In this document: positions 46,050 to 53,293 of the stretch, piece by piece | How positions within the stretch are numbered: position 1 is the first letter of the stretch | How the letters are laid out: each line of letters opens with the position of its first letter | Source of the DNA: Bacteroidales bacterium | Lineage (GTDB): Bacteria > Bacteroidota > Bacteroidia > Bacteroidales > F082 | Direction of reading: 5' to 3' | Length of the DNA stretch: 64,000 bases | Assembly: GCA_024710405.1 (NCBI GenBank) | Contig: JANJUV010000007.1 | Coordinates: 550,181-614,180, forward strand | Made by a program: the position numbers and the translations under genes | Notes under the pieces: model-generated | What the model saw: the letters and a program-made list of their open reading frames with translations, nothing else | Databases searched by the model: none | What the model was told of the DNA's origin: nothing

Positions 46050-47369
46050 ATGAGTATGAGATGGGAAAAAATTTTATCGCTGCAACGATCTGCTTCTTCA
46101 GGCACTGAGTTCGACATCCGAAGTCAGTTTCAGCGCGACTACGACCGCATTATTTTTTCCAGTCCATTCAGGCGTCTGCAGAACAAAACCCAGGTTTTTC
46201 CGCTCCCCGGCAGTGTGTTTGTGCACAACAGACTCACACACAGCCTCGAGGTGGCGAGCGTGGGACGCTCTCTTGCACGTATGGTAGCGCAGAGTCTGTT
46301 GCAGGGTCCCGAAAAAGGAAATCATTTGTTGCACGAAATGGATACGGTGGTTGCAGCGGCTTGCCTCGCCCACGATCTTGGTAATCCGCCATTCGGACAT
46401 TCAGGCGAAAAAGCCATCAGCAGCTATTTCTCTGAGGGCAACGGTCAAGACCTGAAGTTTAAGGTAAGCGAACACCAATGGGCCGACCTGATAGCCTTCG
46501 AAGGCAATGCCAATGCTTTCCGCATCCTTACTCACAGTTTCAACGGACGCCGGCAAGGTGGCTATGCACTAACCTTTGCTACCTTGGCCGCTCTGGTCAA
46601 ATACCCCTATCCTTCGTATCCTCCGGGAAGAAAGAAATACGGAATGTTTCATTCTGAAATTGCAACGTTCTCCGAAATTGCACGAGCCTGCGGGATTCCC
46701 TGCCTTGATGAAGCAAGCGGTCAGTACGCCCGCAGTCCGTTGGTGTACCTCGTTGAAGCTGCCGACGACATCAGCTACCTCGTCATGGACATCGAAGACG
46801 CACACAAACTCGGAATTTTAAATACAGACGAAACGGAACAAATGCTGATGGAGTTTCTGCATGCCTCCGGACAAAACGATATGATTGAACGCAAGGAAAG
46901 GGTTTATTCCGAAGTTACGGACACCAACGAAAGAATCGCTTATTTAAGAGCCACCGTGATCAACCTGCTGATTCGCGAAGTAAGCAAAATCTTTATGTAT
47001 CATTATGAGGCTATAATGAATGGCAGCTTCGATACAGCGCTTGTCTCGAAACTCTCCGAGAACATAAAAAGTGCACTGGACAATTGCCGTAAACAATCAG
47101 TACAGAAAATTTACAATCATCCCGAAGTGGTGAAGATTGAACTCACAGGTTACAACGTTCTTGGCTGGCTCATGAATGAGTTCAGTGAGGCTGTGCTGAA
47201 TAGCGGAACAGCTTATAATAACAAACTGCTCAGTCTGATGCCTGATCAGTTCAGACCACAGTCGGATGATGTGTACACACGAATTCAGTCTGTACTCGAC
47301 TTTGTGTCGGGCATGACAGATCTTTATGCCGTGCAGTTATACAAAGACCTGCGCGGAATAGCGGGTTGA
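46050..47369 (+). CDS. dgt: Deoxyguanosinetriphosphate triphosphohydrolase (HD domain)
   Basis: A 439-residue enzyme that splits dGTP, and often other dNTPs, into deoxynucleoside and triphosphate. The N-terminal signature RDYDRIIFSSPFRRLQNKTQVFPLP is characteristic. The HD metal site shows as NRLTHSLEVASVGRSLA, then CLAHDLGNPPFGHSGE and VEAADDISYLVMDIEDAHK. ATG at 46050 is used; one at 46056 (residue 3) is possible. It is convergent with tpx, with only 17 bases between the stops. Confidence 0.95.
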   Translation: MSMRWEKILSLQRSASSGTEFDIRSQFQRDYDRIIFSSPFRRLQNKTQVFPLPGSVFVHNRLTHSLEVASVGRSLARMVAQSLLQGPEKGNHLLHEMDTVVAAACLAHDLGNPPFGHSGEKAISSYFSEGNGQDLKFKVSEHQWADLIAFEGNANAFRILTHSFNGRRQGGYALTFATLAALVKYPYPSYPPGRKKYGMFHSEIATFSEIARACGIPCLDEASGQYARSPLVYLVEAADDISYLVMDIEDAHKLGILNTDETEQMLMEFLHASGQNDMIERKERVYSEVTDTNERIAYLRATVINLLIREVSKIFMYHYEAIMNGSFDTALVSKLSENIKSALDNCRKQSVQKIYNHPEVVKIELTGYNVLGWLMNEFSEAVLNSGTAYNNKLLSLMPDQFRPQSDDVYTRIQSVLDFVSGMTDLYAVQLYKDLRGIAG

Positions 47370-47386
47370 AGCTTACAGCAAATTTA

Positions 47387-47884
47387 TTACAGGACGCTGA
47401 TGGCCTTATCGTAATCGGGTTCCTGCACGATTTCCGGAACCTGCTCGCTGTACAAAACAGCGCCATCCTCATCAAGAACAACCACCGCCCGTGAATGCAA
47501 TCCGCGCAGCGGCCCGGTTTCAATAGTAAGTCCGTAGTCTTTGCCAAAACTGCCATCGCGGAAGTCGGAGGCCGAAACCACCTTGTCTAATCCTTCGGTG
47601 CTGCAAAAGCGGCTGTGCGCAAACGGAAGGTCTTTCGACACGCACACTACTACAGTGTTCTCTAATCCGGAAGCCAATTGGTTGAACCTGCGCACCGAGG
47701 TAGCACATACGGATGTATCGAGACTTGGAAAAATATTCAACACCACGCGTTTGCCTTTGAGTGTGTCGAGCGTTAGCTCGCTCAGGTCGCTTTTAACAAG
47801 TGTAAATGCCGGAGCCTTCGTACCTGCCTGAGGCAGTGTGCCCAATGTGTCAATCTGGTTTCCCTTTAAATGAATTTTTGCCAT
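47387..47884 (-). CDS. tpx: Thiol peroxidase (atypical 2-Cys peroxiredoxin)
   Basis: A 165-residue peroxidase that reduces H2O2 and lipid peroxides using thioredoxin. The peroxidatic Cys60 is in PSLDTSVCATSVR and the resolving Cys94 in SRFCSTEGL, matching Cys61 and Cys95 of E. coli Tpx. The N-terminus KIHLKGNQIDTLGTLPQAG is typical. It is a single gene; no clear TAnnTTTG box was found in the 120-base gap upstream. Confidence 0.96.
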   Translation of the reverse strand: MAKIHLKGNQIDTLGTLPQAGTKAPAFTLVKSDLSELTLDTLKGKRVVLNIFPSLDTSVCATSVRRFNQLASGLENTVVVCVSKDLPFAHSRFCSTEGLDKVVSASDFRDGSFGKDYGLTIETGPLRGLHSRAVVVLDEDGAVLYSEQVPEIVQEPDYDKAISVL

Positions 47885-48004
47885 AGTTTCAATAGTGTTT
47901 ATATGATGTTTAACTAATTTTTAAAGCAATTGTTCAGCCAAAACTGTCGAAACCAATCTTTGCATTCTTACTTTAGCAAAACTTTCCATAACAAGCAATT
48001 CGCC

Positions 48005-49213
48005 TCAATTGAGTGGTTTGTCCCAGTCGAGCAGCCGTTGTTCGCCTTCAAGCTGCCTGATGCCACTTACTTCCTGTGATACTTCAAGCACGCCGCGATA
48101 GTTCCCGTCTGCATCACGCACCGCAAAATACTGAATCAGAATGAACTTACCCTTCATCTGTATCCAAAAAGAAGCTTTGCAGCGTTGACCTTTACGGAAA
48201 CTCTGTACAATTTCTTCCACAACATGCACACTCTCTTTTGGATGGCAATGGTGCACGTCTCTGCCAATAATGGCTTTGCTGCGTGGAAAAATCCGGTGCT
48301 CCGGTGTGGAGAAAAACCGAACCTTATCGAACTCGTCCACAAAAGTTATGTCAACCGGCAGGTGATTAAACACGAGCATGATCTGTTCGATGCTCATATA
48401 TCCGGTGGGCAACTGGACAAAACCATCGCTAAACAAAGGTTCATCTTCAACGGCAGACAGATTTATCTGAGGCTGCACAAAGGGAAAACCGATTGCAACA
48501 CATTCTGGCAACAGATCATCGAGGGCTTTCATGCCAATCGTTTCGGCAAGGTGCGGAAAAAGTATGTTCTCGTCTCTTAATTTAATTGCATAAATATTGA
48601 AATAAACATCCCCGAGTAACCTGTTGATGCGTGCAATATCTGCTGCATCCTGAAGTAAGAGACCATCAAGTTCTTTCAGGTTGCTTCTGATGTCGTCATG
48701 GTAGGACCACATCAGCTGCACGCAGCGAAAATCCGGCCAATGTCGCTCAATAAGTGGAAACAGGCAGTTTTCCTTAATGACGTAATATGACTGAAAAAGA
48801 GCTACTTTGGACAGAGTTGAATGAATAATGCCGCGCAATTCAGGCGTTAAGCCTGTGTCATTCATCTGACGGATGTGTTCCCGCATGGATTTCAATTCAG
48901 CGTCCAGCAAAGCATAGTTGGCTCTGCTGATTCCCGCAAAACTGTTTGGGTCTGCCGAAGGAACAGTAAATCGTTTTATGGTTTTGCTCAAAAGGTTAAT
49001 AAACTTGTTTACAGCGGTTTTCAGAGGCTGCATCGGCAGTTTGCGCAGCATCAGGCCATGAACTAGATAAATAATGTCGCCCGGAAGGACTGACTCGATG
49101 GCCTCTTTGGATACCAGTACCATTTCCCTGGCTTCTTTGCCTTCGTAAATGGCATCAAAAAGCCTTTCGAGCTGTTTGAGGCGTTGCTCCCGATGCTGAG
49201 AAATCTCCGACAT
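48005..49213 (-). CDS. DUF438, hemerythrin-like and PAS domain protein
   Basis: A 402-residue cytoplasmic protein. Residues 1-75 fit DUF438 (QLERLFDAIYEGKEAREMVL). Residues about 90-255 form a helical hemerythrin-like bundle with spaced His/Glu (YYVIKENCLFPLIERHWPD, YHDDIRSNLKEL, KLRDENILFPHL). A PAS-type domain follows (FVDEFDKVRFFSTPEHRIFPR) with VHHCHPKESVH, a His/Cys-rich turn. Similar proteins are thought to sense oxygen, nitric oxide or iron/heme; there is no output domain, so it may act by protein contact or as a scavenger. ATG at 49213 is chosen over 49255, which would overlap the upstream gene. Confidence 0.85.
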   Translation of the reverse strand: MSEISQHREQRLKQLERLFDAIYEGKEAREMVLVSKEAIESVLPGDIIYLVHGLMLRKLPMQPLKTAVNKFINLLSKTIKRFTVPSADPNSFAGISRANYALLDAELKSMREHIRQMNDTGLTPELRGIIHSTLSKVALFQSYYVIKENCLFPLIERHWPDFRCVQLMWSYHDDIRSNLKELDGLLLQDAADIARINRLLGDVYFNIYAIKLRDENILFPHLAETIGMKALDDLLPECVAIGFPFVQPQINLSAVEDEPLFSDGFVQLPTGYMSIEQIMLVFNHLPVDITFVDEFDKVRFFSTPEHRIFPRSKAIIGRDVHHCHPKESVHVVEEIVQSFRKGQRCKASFWIQMKGKFILIQYFAVRDADGNYRGVLEVSQEVSGIRQLEGEQRLLDWDKPLN

Positions 49214-49221
49214 AAATATTG

Positions 49222-50079
49222 CTATTCGTAATAATACTTCCTGTAGGCCAGCCACTTGCCTTCACCATCCTTCACCTGAAGTTCACTTACTAAGCCTTTA
49301 TCATTGTAGGTATATGTGTCGGTACGGCTCAGGCTGCCATCGGCCATCACCTTCCTGATTTCCGCAAAATCACCTGATGAGGTATAGGTGTAAAAATAAG
49401 TGAAATCCAATTGGTTGTCCTTATTGAAAACCCTTTTCTCAGTGCGCATACCGGCAGCATCAAACAAATTCTCGGTTCTGATCTTCAGGTTACCTTCGGC
49501 GTCAAGCTGCGTAGTTTCCACATTACGGCCGCTTAGCAGATCGGGTTTGTACCTGTACTGAATTGTATACACCAAACTGCCGTTGGGATTCCGCTTGGTT
49601 GCAAATACCGATTGCACTTCAGGCTTTTCTTCATACACCATGCTCGCTGTAACTGTGAACGAGGTGCTGTCGTAAGATGTTACTTTTCTGATCAGGCCGT
49701 CTTCGGAATATGTCAGCATATTCATCAGCTGTAGGTTTCCGTTGACATCATTATCAGCATCGATGACCAGACTTCCGGCATAGTTATATGTTTGTTTCAC
49801 AATAGTCTGCAATTCTCCGCCTGTACCAAACATATGAATGACAGAATCCCTGCCTTGCGCATCATAATACCAGAAGGCTACCGGGGACTCACTGGAAGCC
49901 GGGATTCCATCGGATATGCCGACACTGAACATCTGACAAATTCTGATTCCTGACTCTTTTAATTTCAGGTGCTGCCGTGCGGCATCCAGCTTTTCGCGCT
50001 TTGTTTTAGGAGGCTCAATATGAGCCAGAACAGAAAACGAGAGGGATAAACAAATAGCTAAAAAAATAAAACGTTTCAT
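49222..50079 (-). CDS. Exported protein with YD/RHS-like repeats
   Basis: A 285-residue protein with a signal peptide (residues 1-19, FSVLAH). The mature part has successive strand pairs such as YDAQGRDSVIHMF, YSEDGLIRKVTSY, FDAAGMRTEKRVF and YNDKGLVSELQV. These resemble single YD/RHS or MORN-like wedge repeats seen in exported Bacteroidota proteins. No catalytic motif is seen. It lies between a TonB receptor and the DUF438 gene, 8 bases before the latter's start, so they are probably co-transcribed. Confidence 0.75.
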   Translation of the reverse strand: MKRFIFLAICLSLSFSVLAHIEPPKTKREKLDAARQHLKLKESGIRICQMFSVGISDGIPASSESPVAFWYYDAQGRDSVIHMFGTGGELQTIVKQTYNYAGSLVIDADNDVNGNLQLMNMLTYSEDGLIRKVTSYDSTSFTVTASMVYEEKPEVQSVFATKRNPNGSLVYTIQYRYKPDLLSGRNVETTQLDAEGNLKIRTENLFDAAGMRTEKRVFNKDNQLDFTYFYTYTSSGDFAEIRKVMADGSLSRTDTYTYNDKGLVSELQVKDGEGKWLAYRKYYYE

Positions 50080-50103
50080 TTATAAAGTTGATTATTAAAC
50101 AAA

Positions 50104-50138
50104 TGCAGGCTGTTTTTGGCATCCGTCAACAGCCTGCA
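50104..50138 (-). terminator. Hairpin after the TonB receptor gene
   Basis: Perfect 11-bp stem TGCAGGCTGTT/AACAGCCTGCA (50104-50114 with 50128-50138, loop of 13), 9 bases past the receptor stop. Only a broken T-tract (TTTGTTTAAT) follows on the minus strand, so it may be partial. Confidence 0.6.
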
Positions 50139-50146
50139 AGTTACGA

Positions 50147-52555
50147 TTAAAACTTCATTTGTAGTGCAAAAATCAGGTTACGGCCGGGCGCAACCAGTCC
50201 AGAAGAATAGGGCCGGTATCGTCTGTCGGTGATATTCTCGATGCCTCCACTGACCATAAACTGATCGTTGAGCTGATACATCGCCTTGAAATTTAGCGTG
50301 TACCATGATGGCGACCAGGGGTTTCCATCAGTGTCAACGGCATACATATAGTCCTTGGAGATTTCTTCCTGAGGCATCTGGTCAAACTTCACTGCTGCAC
50401 TGTAGTTTGCATAAAGCTCCATACGAAGCTTGTGGTGGCTGAACGAGAACCTGGAAATCCCGAACATGGGGGCAGCATGACGCAGCGGGCTTTTCGAGCC
50501 GTCATCGAGTTCCTCTTCTCCCTTTTGCCAGGTAAGGTGCGAATATAACGCAAAGCCGGCACCCAGTTTCAGCTCGGCTCCGGCCTGAAGGCCGTAAACC
50601 ACAGCTGATGCTGCATTCTGTATCGCCAGCACCCTGCTCAGTTCTCCGGCATACAAAATGCTATCCTGACCGTTGAAGAGAAAATGTCGCCGCACCAAAG
50701 CCTGATCGAGCAGGGTGTAGAAGGCGCTTATGTCGATCCTTGCCCTTTCGTCGAAGCTTTTGGCAACACCCAGGTCAATATTATAGGCATACTCCGCTTT
50801 CAGGTCGGGATTGGGAACCATCACGGAACCCGGCTCCGAATCAAATAATTTTCCCAGATCGTCAACATTGGGCGCTCTGAATCCGGTGGCGAGGTTTAGA
50901 CCTATAGTCCATGATCTTACAGGATTGTACACCAATCCGGCACTACCTGTCAATGCGCCCTGATTCAGTTTGGCATTCGTGTATGGGAAAGGGAAATATG
51001 TTGTATCGAAATCAGCATTCAGTATAAACTGATTGTAGCGTCCACCGGCACTCAGCAACAGCTTATCGGAAAAACGATGCTGGAAGGTGGCGAATGCAGC
51101 CACCGATGCCCACATGGATCGGGGATAACGCGATGCAGCCTGATTCACCAGGCCACTGGCAATATTCTCCTGCCTGCCCTGTGACAATACGTCGTTCCAT
51201 ACACCTTCAATGCCATAAGTGATCAACTGCTTTTCGCTCAGCCTTTTGGTGAAATCGGCATTGAGAGAATAGGCATTAACCTTTTCGTTTGTACGGTTCC
51301 TGAGGTTCTTGCCGAAATCCCTGTCGATCCGGCTTTCTTCGGCCAGCTGATGGGCCAGCCTGAGCGTCATGTAATCATACATTCTTCTGTAAGCCTGATG
51401 TGTCGCTTCAAGCTTGTTCATCAGCCACAATTGCGGACCGTAGTTCCATTCGGCACTGCGCGGCAGGCTGTTACGATAACGCAACAGCCTGTCGTAGCGT
51501 GAATAATCGCCGGTTTCTGAATAGAAAAATGCATATTCAAAGTTCCATGCATCAGTGGGTTGAAACCTGATTTTCTGCATCATACTGATCTGTTCGTAAC
51601 CACTTGGTTTCTGCACGAGGGGATTATCATTCGTAACCACCCGATCAATGCTGTCTAACCGTTGCACGTATTCCTTCCGCAGGTATTCATCCGGCCCGAA
51701 ACGCCCCATACGCAGGTCGCCAAAGCGGTTGAAGCTGAAGCTGCTCACCGAGGCCCATTTCCTTCTGCCAATGCCGAGATGCATATGGCTGCTCAAAGAA
51801 CCGTTTGCTGATGAAAACCGGCTTATGGCCGAACCGTTTACAAGCAAATCATCCGTTTTCGACAATATTGGTTTCAAAGTGGAAAACGCCATGACCCCGC
51901 CGATGGCATCGCTGCCATAAATGACCGAACCGGGACCAAACAGAATTTCAGCCGATTCAATGGCAAACGGATCGATCGAAATGATGTTCTGCAGGTTTCC
52001 GCTGCGGTAGATAGCATTGTTCATCCGCACTCCATCCACACTGATAAGCAGGCGGTTGGTGGCGAATCCTCGGATCATGGGACTGCCTCCCCCCTGCTGG
52101 CTTTTCTGGATAAACACTTCGCCCGAGCCACCAATCAGGTCGGCTGTGGTCTGCGGATTGCTTAAAGCAATATCTGTTTGTCTGATCTTACTGATTTTTA
52201 AAGGGATATCGCGGCGTGACTGTGCCCAGCGGTTGGCTGAAACCACAACCTCCCCCAGATTGAATTCGGACGGTTGCATATACACAACAAACTTCTTGCG
52301 TTCGAGTGCCTTGTATGAAAGCACTTTTGTTTCGTATCCCAGCATGGTGAAAAAGATGCTGTCGGCTCCCGCAAAGGCCTGCACGGGGGCAAGTCCGCGC
52401 ATATCCGTAACGGCCGAAGCCTGTGGCTCAGGGCTGCTGATGGCTACAAAGCCAAGGTTCGACAGGCTTTGCCTGTCTTTGACCAGCACCTCCTGAGCTA
52501 TAATCGCCCGAGCAACAAAAAACAATGTAATAGTTATAATATAATTTCTTCTCAT
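50147..52555 (-). CDS. TonB-dependent outer-membrane receptor, heme/siderophore type
   Basis: An 802-residue receptor. After a signal peptide (IITITLFFVARAIIAQ) comes a short carboxypeptidase-like region and then the plug (GEVFIQKSQQGGGSPMIRGF, LLISVDGVRMNNAIYRSG, GPGSVIYGSDAIGGVMAF). The 22-strand barrel has FRAPNVDDLGK and NPDLKAEYAYNIDLG, a pattern shared with hemoglobin/transferrin- and siderophore-type receptors. It ends in phenylalanine, as outer-membrane proteins do. No SusD partner is present, so it is not a glycan-type pair. The ATG at 52555 is preferred over 52576 because it begins MRRNYIITI. The ligand is not known. Confidence 0.9.
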   Translation of the reverse strand: MRRNYIITITLFFVARAIIAQEVLVKDRQSLSNLGFVAISSPEPQASAVTDMRGLAPVQAFAGADSIFFTMLGYETKVLSYKALERKKFVVYMQPSEFNLGEVVVSANRWAQSRRDIPLKISKIRQTDIALSNPQTTADLIGGSGEVFIQKSQQGGGSPMIRGFATNRLLISVDGVRMNNAIYRSGNLQNIISIDPFAIESAEILFGPGSVIYGSDAIGGVMAFSTLKPILSKTDDLLVNGSAISRFSSANGSLSSHMHLGIGRRKWASVSSFSFNRFGDLRMGRFGPDEYLRKEYVQRLDSIDRVVTNDNPLVQKPSGYEQISMMQKIRFQPTDAWNFEYAFFYSETGDYSRYDRLLRYRNSLPRSAEWNYGPQLWLMNKLEATHQAYRRMYDYMTLRLAHQLAEESRIDRDFGKNLRNRTNEKVNAYSLNADFTKRLSEKQLITYGIEGVWNDVLSQGRQENIASGLVNQAASRYPRSMWASVAAFATFQHRFSDKLLLSAGGRYNQFILNADFDTTYFPFPYTNAKLNQGALTGSAGLVYNPVRSWTIGLNLATGFRAPNVDDLGKLFDSEPGSVMVPNPDLKAEYAYNIDLGVAKSFDERARIDISAFYTLLDQALVRRHFLFNGQDSILYAGELSRVLAIQNAASAVVYGLQAGAELKLGAGFALYSHLTWQKGEEELDDGSKSPLRHAAPMFGISRFSFSHHKLRMELYANYSAAVKFDQMPQEEISKDYMYAVDTDGNPWSPSWYTLNFKAMYQLNDQFMVSGGIENITDRRYRPYSSGLVAPGRNLIFALQMKF

Positions 52556-52619
52556 TATTCCAATTTGTTTCAACATACAACAGGGTATCCCGAAATGCGG
52601 GAACCCGTAACTAAAGATT

Positions 52620-53174
52620 TCAGGAATACAAAGAAGATGTCCGGGGAGGAGGGCTTTCAGGATGTTTCACCCATTGCCGGTGCAATGATGCAACACGCCA
52701 TTGTGGTGTGTCTGACTGCACAAACTGATCAAATTGAAGTTTCGGTAATGGTTTAAAATACAAAACAAAGTTTTTGGCCATGGAATCTAATCCACCAGTA
52801 TTCTTGTCCTTTTGTCTTTCGTGCATGTCCATAGCCTGTGCCAGTTTCTTCTTCAGGCCGGTTTCTTTTCGGTCGGGATACACAAGATACCAGGTGGATT
52901 GTTCTGATTGCTGTTGCTCCACAATATCGTACATCTGCCCGTTGAACACAAATTCTTTAGAATGGATCCTTATAAAACGTTTGTTTGGCTTTTCTTCCAT
53001 CCAATGCGGGATTTCGAGAAACATCAGCTCATCCCCGACAAAGCCCATCAGGTATTTTTGCTTCACCTCGAGCTTTGCATGCCACTTGAGGGCCTGCAAC
53101 AAATAAGGGTAGCCGACAGGAATGGAAAGCACCCAGATCAGCGAAACAGAACCTAAAATTGCCCTAAAGTTCAT
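52620..53174 (-). CDS. Small membrane-anchored protein preceding the TonB receptor
   Basis: A 184-residue protein with an uncleaved-looking N-terminal hydrophobic helix (ILGSVSLIWVLSIPVGYPYLL). Next comes a region rich in Trp, Lys and Glu (LKWHAKLEVKQKYL, EIPHWMEEKPNKRF, ETGLKKKLAQAMDMHER). The C-terminus KHPESPPPRTSSLYS has a proline triplet. I recognise the general type, a small protein encoded just before metal or heme TonB receptors in Bacteroidota, but not a named family. It ends 64 bases before the receptor start and is probably co-transcribed with it. Confidence 0.7.
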   Translation of the reverse strand: MNFRAILGSVSLIWVLSIPVGYPYLLQALKWHAKLEVKQKYLMGFVGDELMFLEIPHWMEEKPNKRFIRIHSKEFVFNGQMYDIVEQQQSEQSTWYLVYPDRKETGLKKKLAQAMDMHERQKDKNTGGLDSMAKNFVLYFKPLPKLQFDQFVQSDTPQWRVASLHRQWVKHPESPPPRTSSLYS

Positions 53175-53223
53175 CAGGGCGTAAAAGTAGCGTAAAAGTG
53201 AAAATGAGTTGACCGATCTTTAT

Positions 53224-53249
53224 AAAAAAAACAGCCTCCTGCCGGAGGC
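53224..53249 (-). terminator. Terminator of the second TonB receptor gene
   Basis: GCCTCC TGCC GGAGGC (53234-53249), a 6-bp GC stem with a 4-nt loop, followed in the minus direction by eight T (53231-53224). It lies about 45 bases past the receptor stop. Confidence 0.85.
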
Positions 53250-53293
53250 CGTCTAACCAAAACTATGAATAAAAATGCCGATGGATTATTGGT

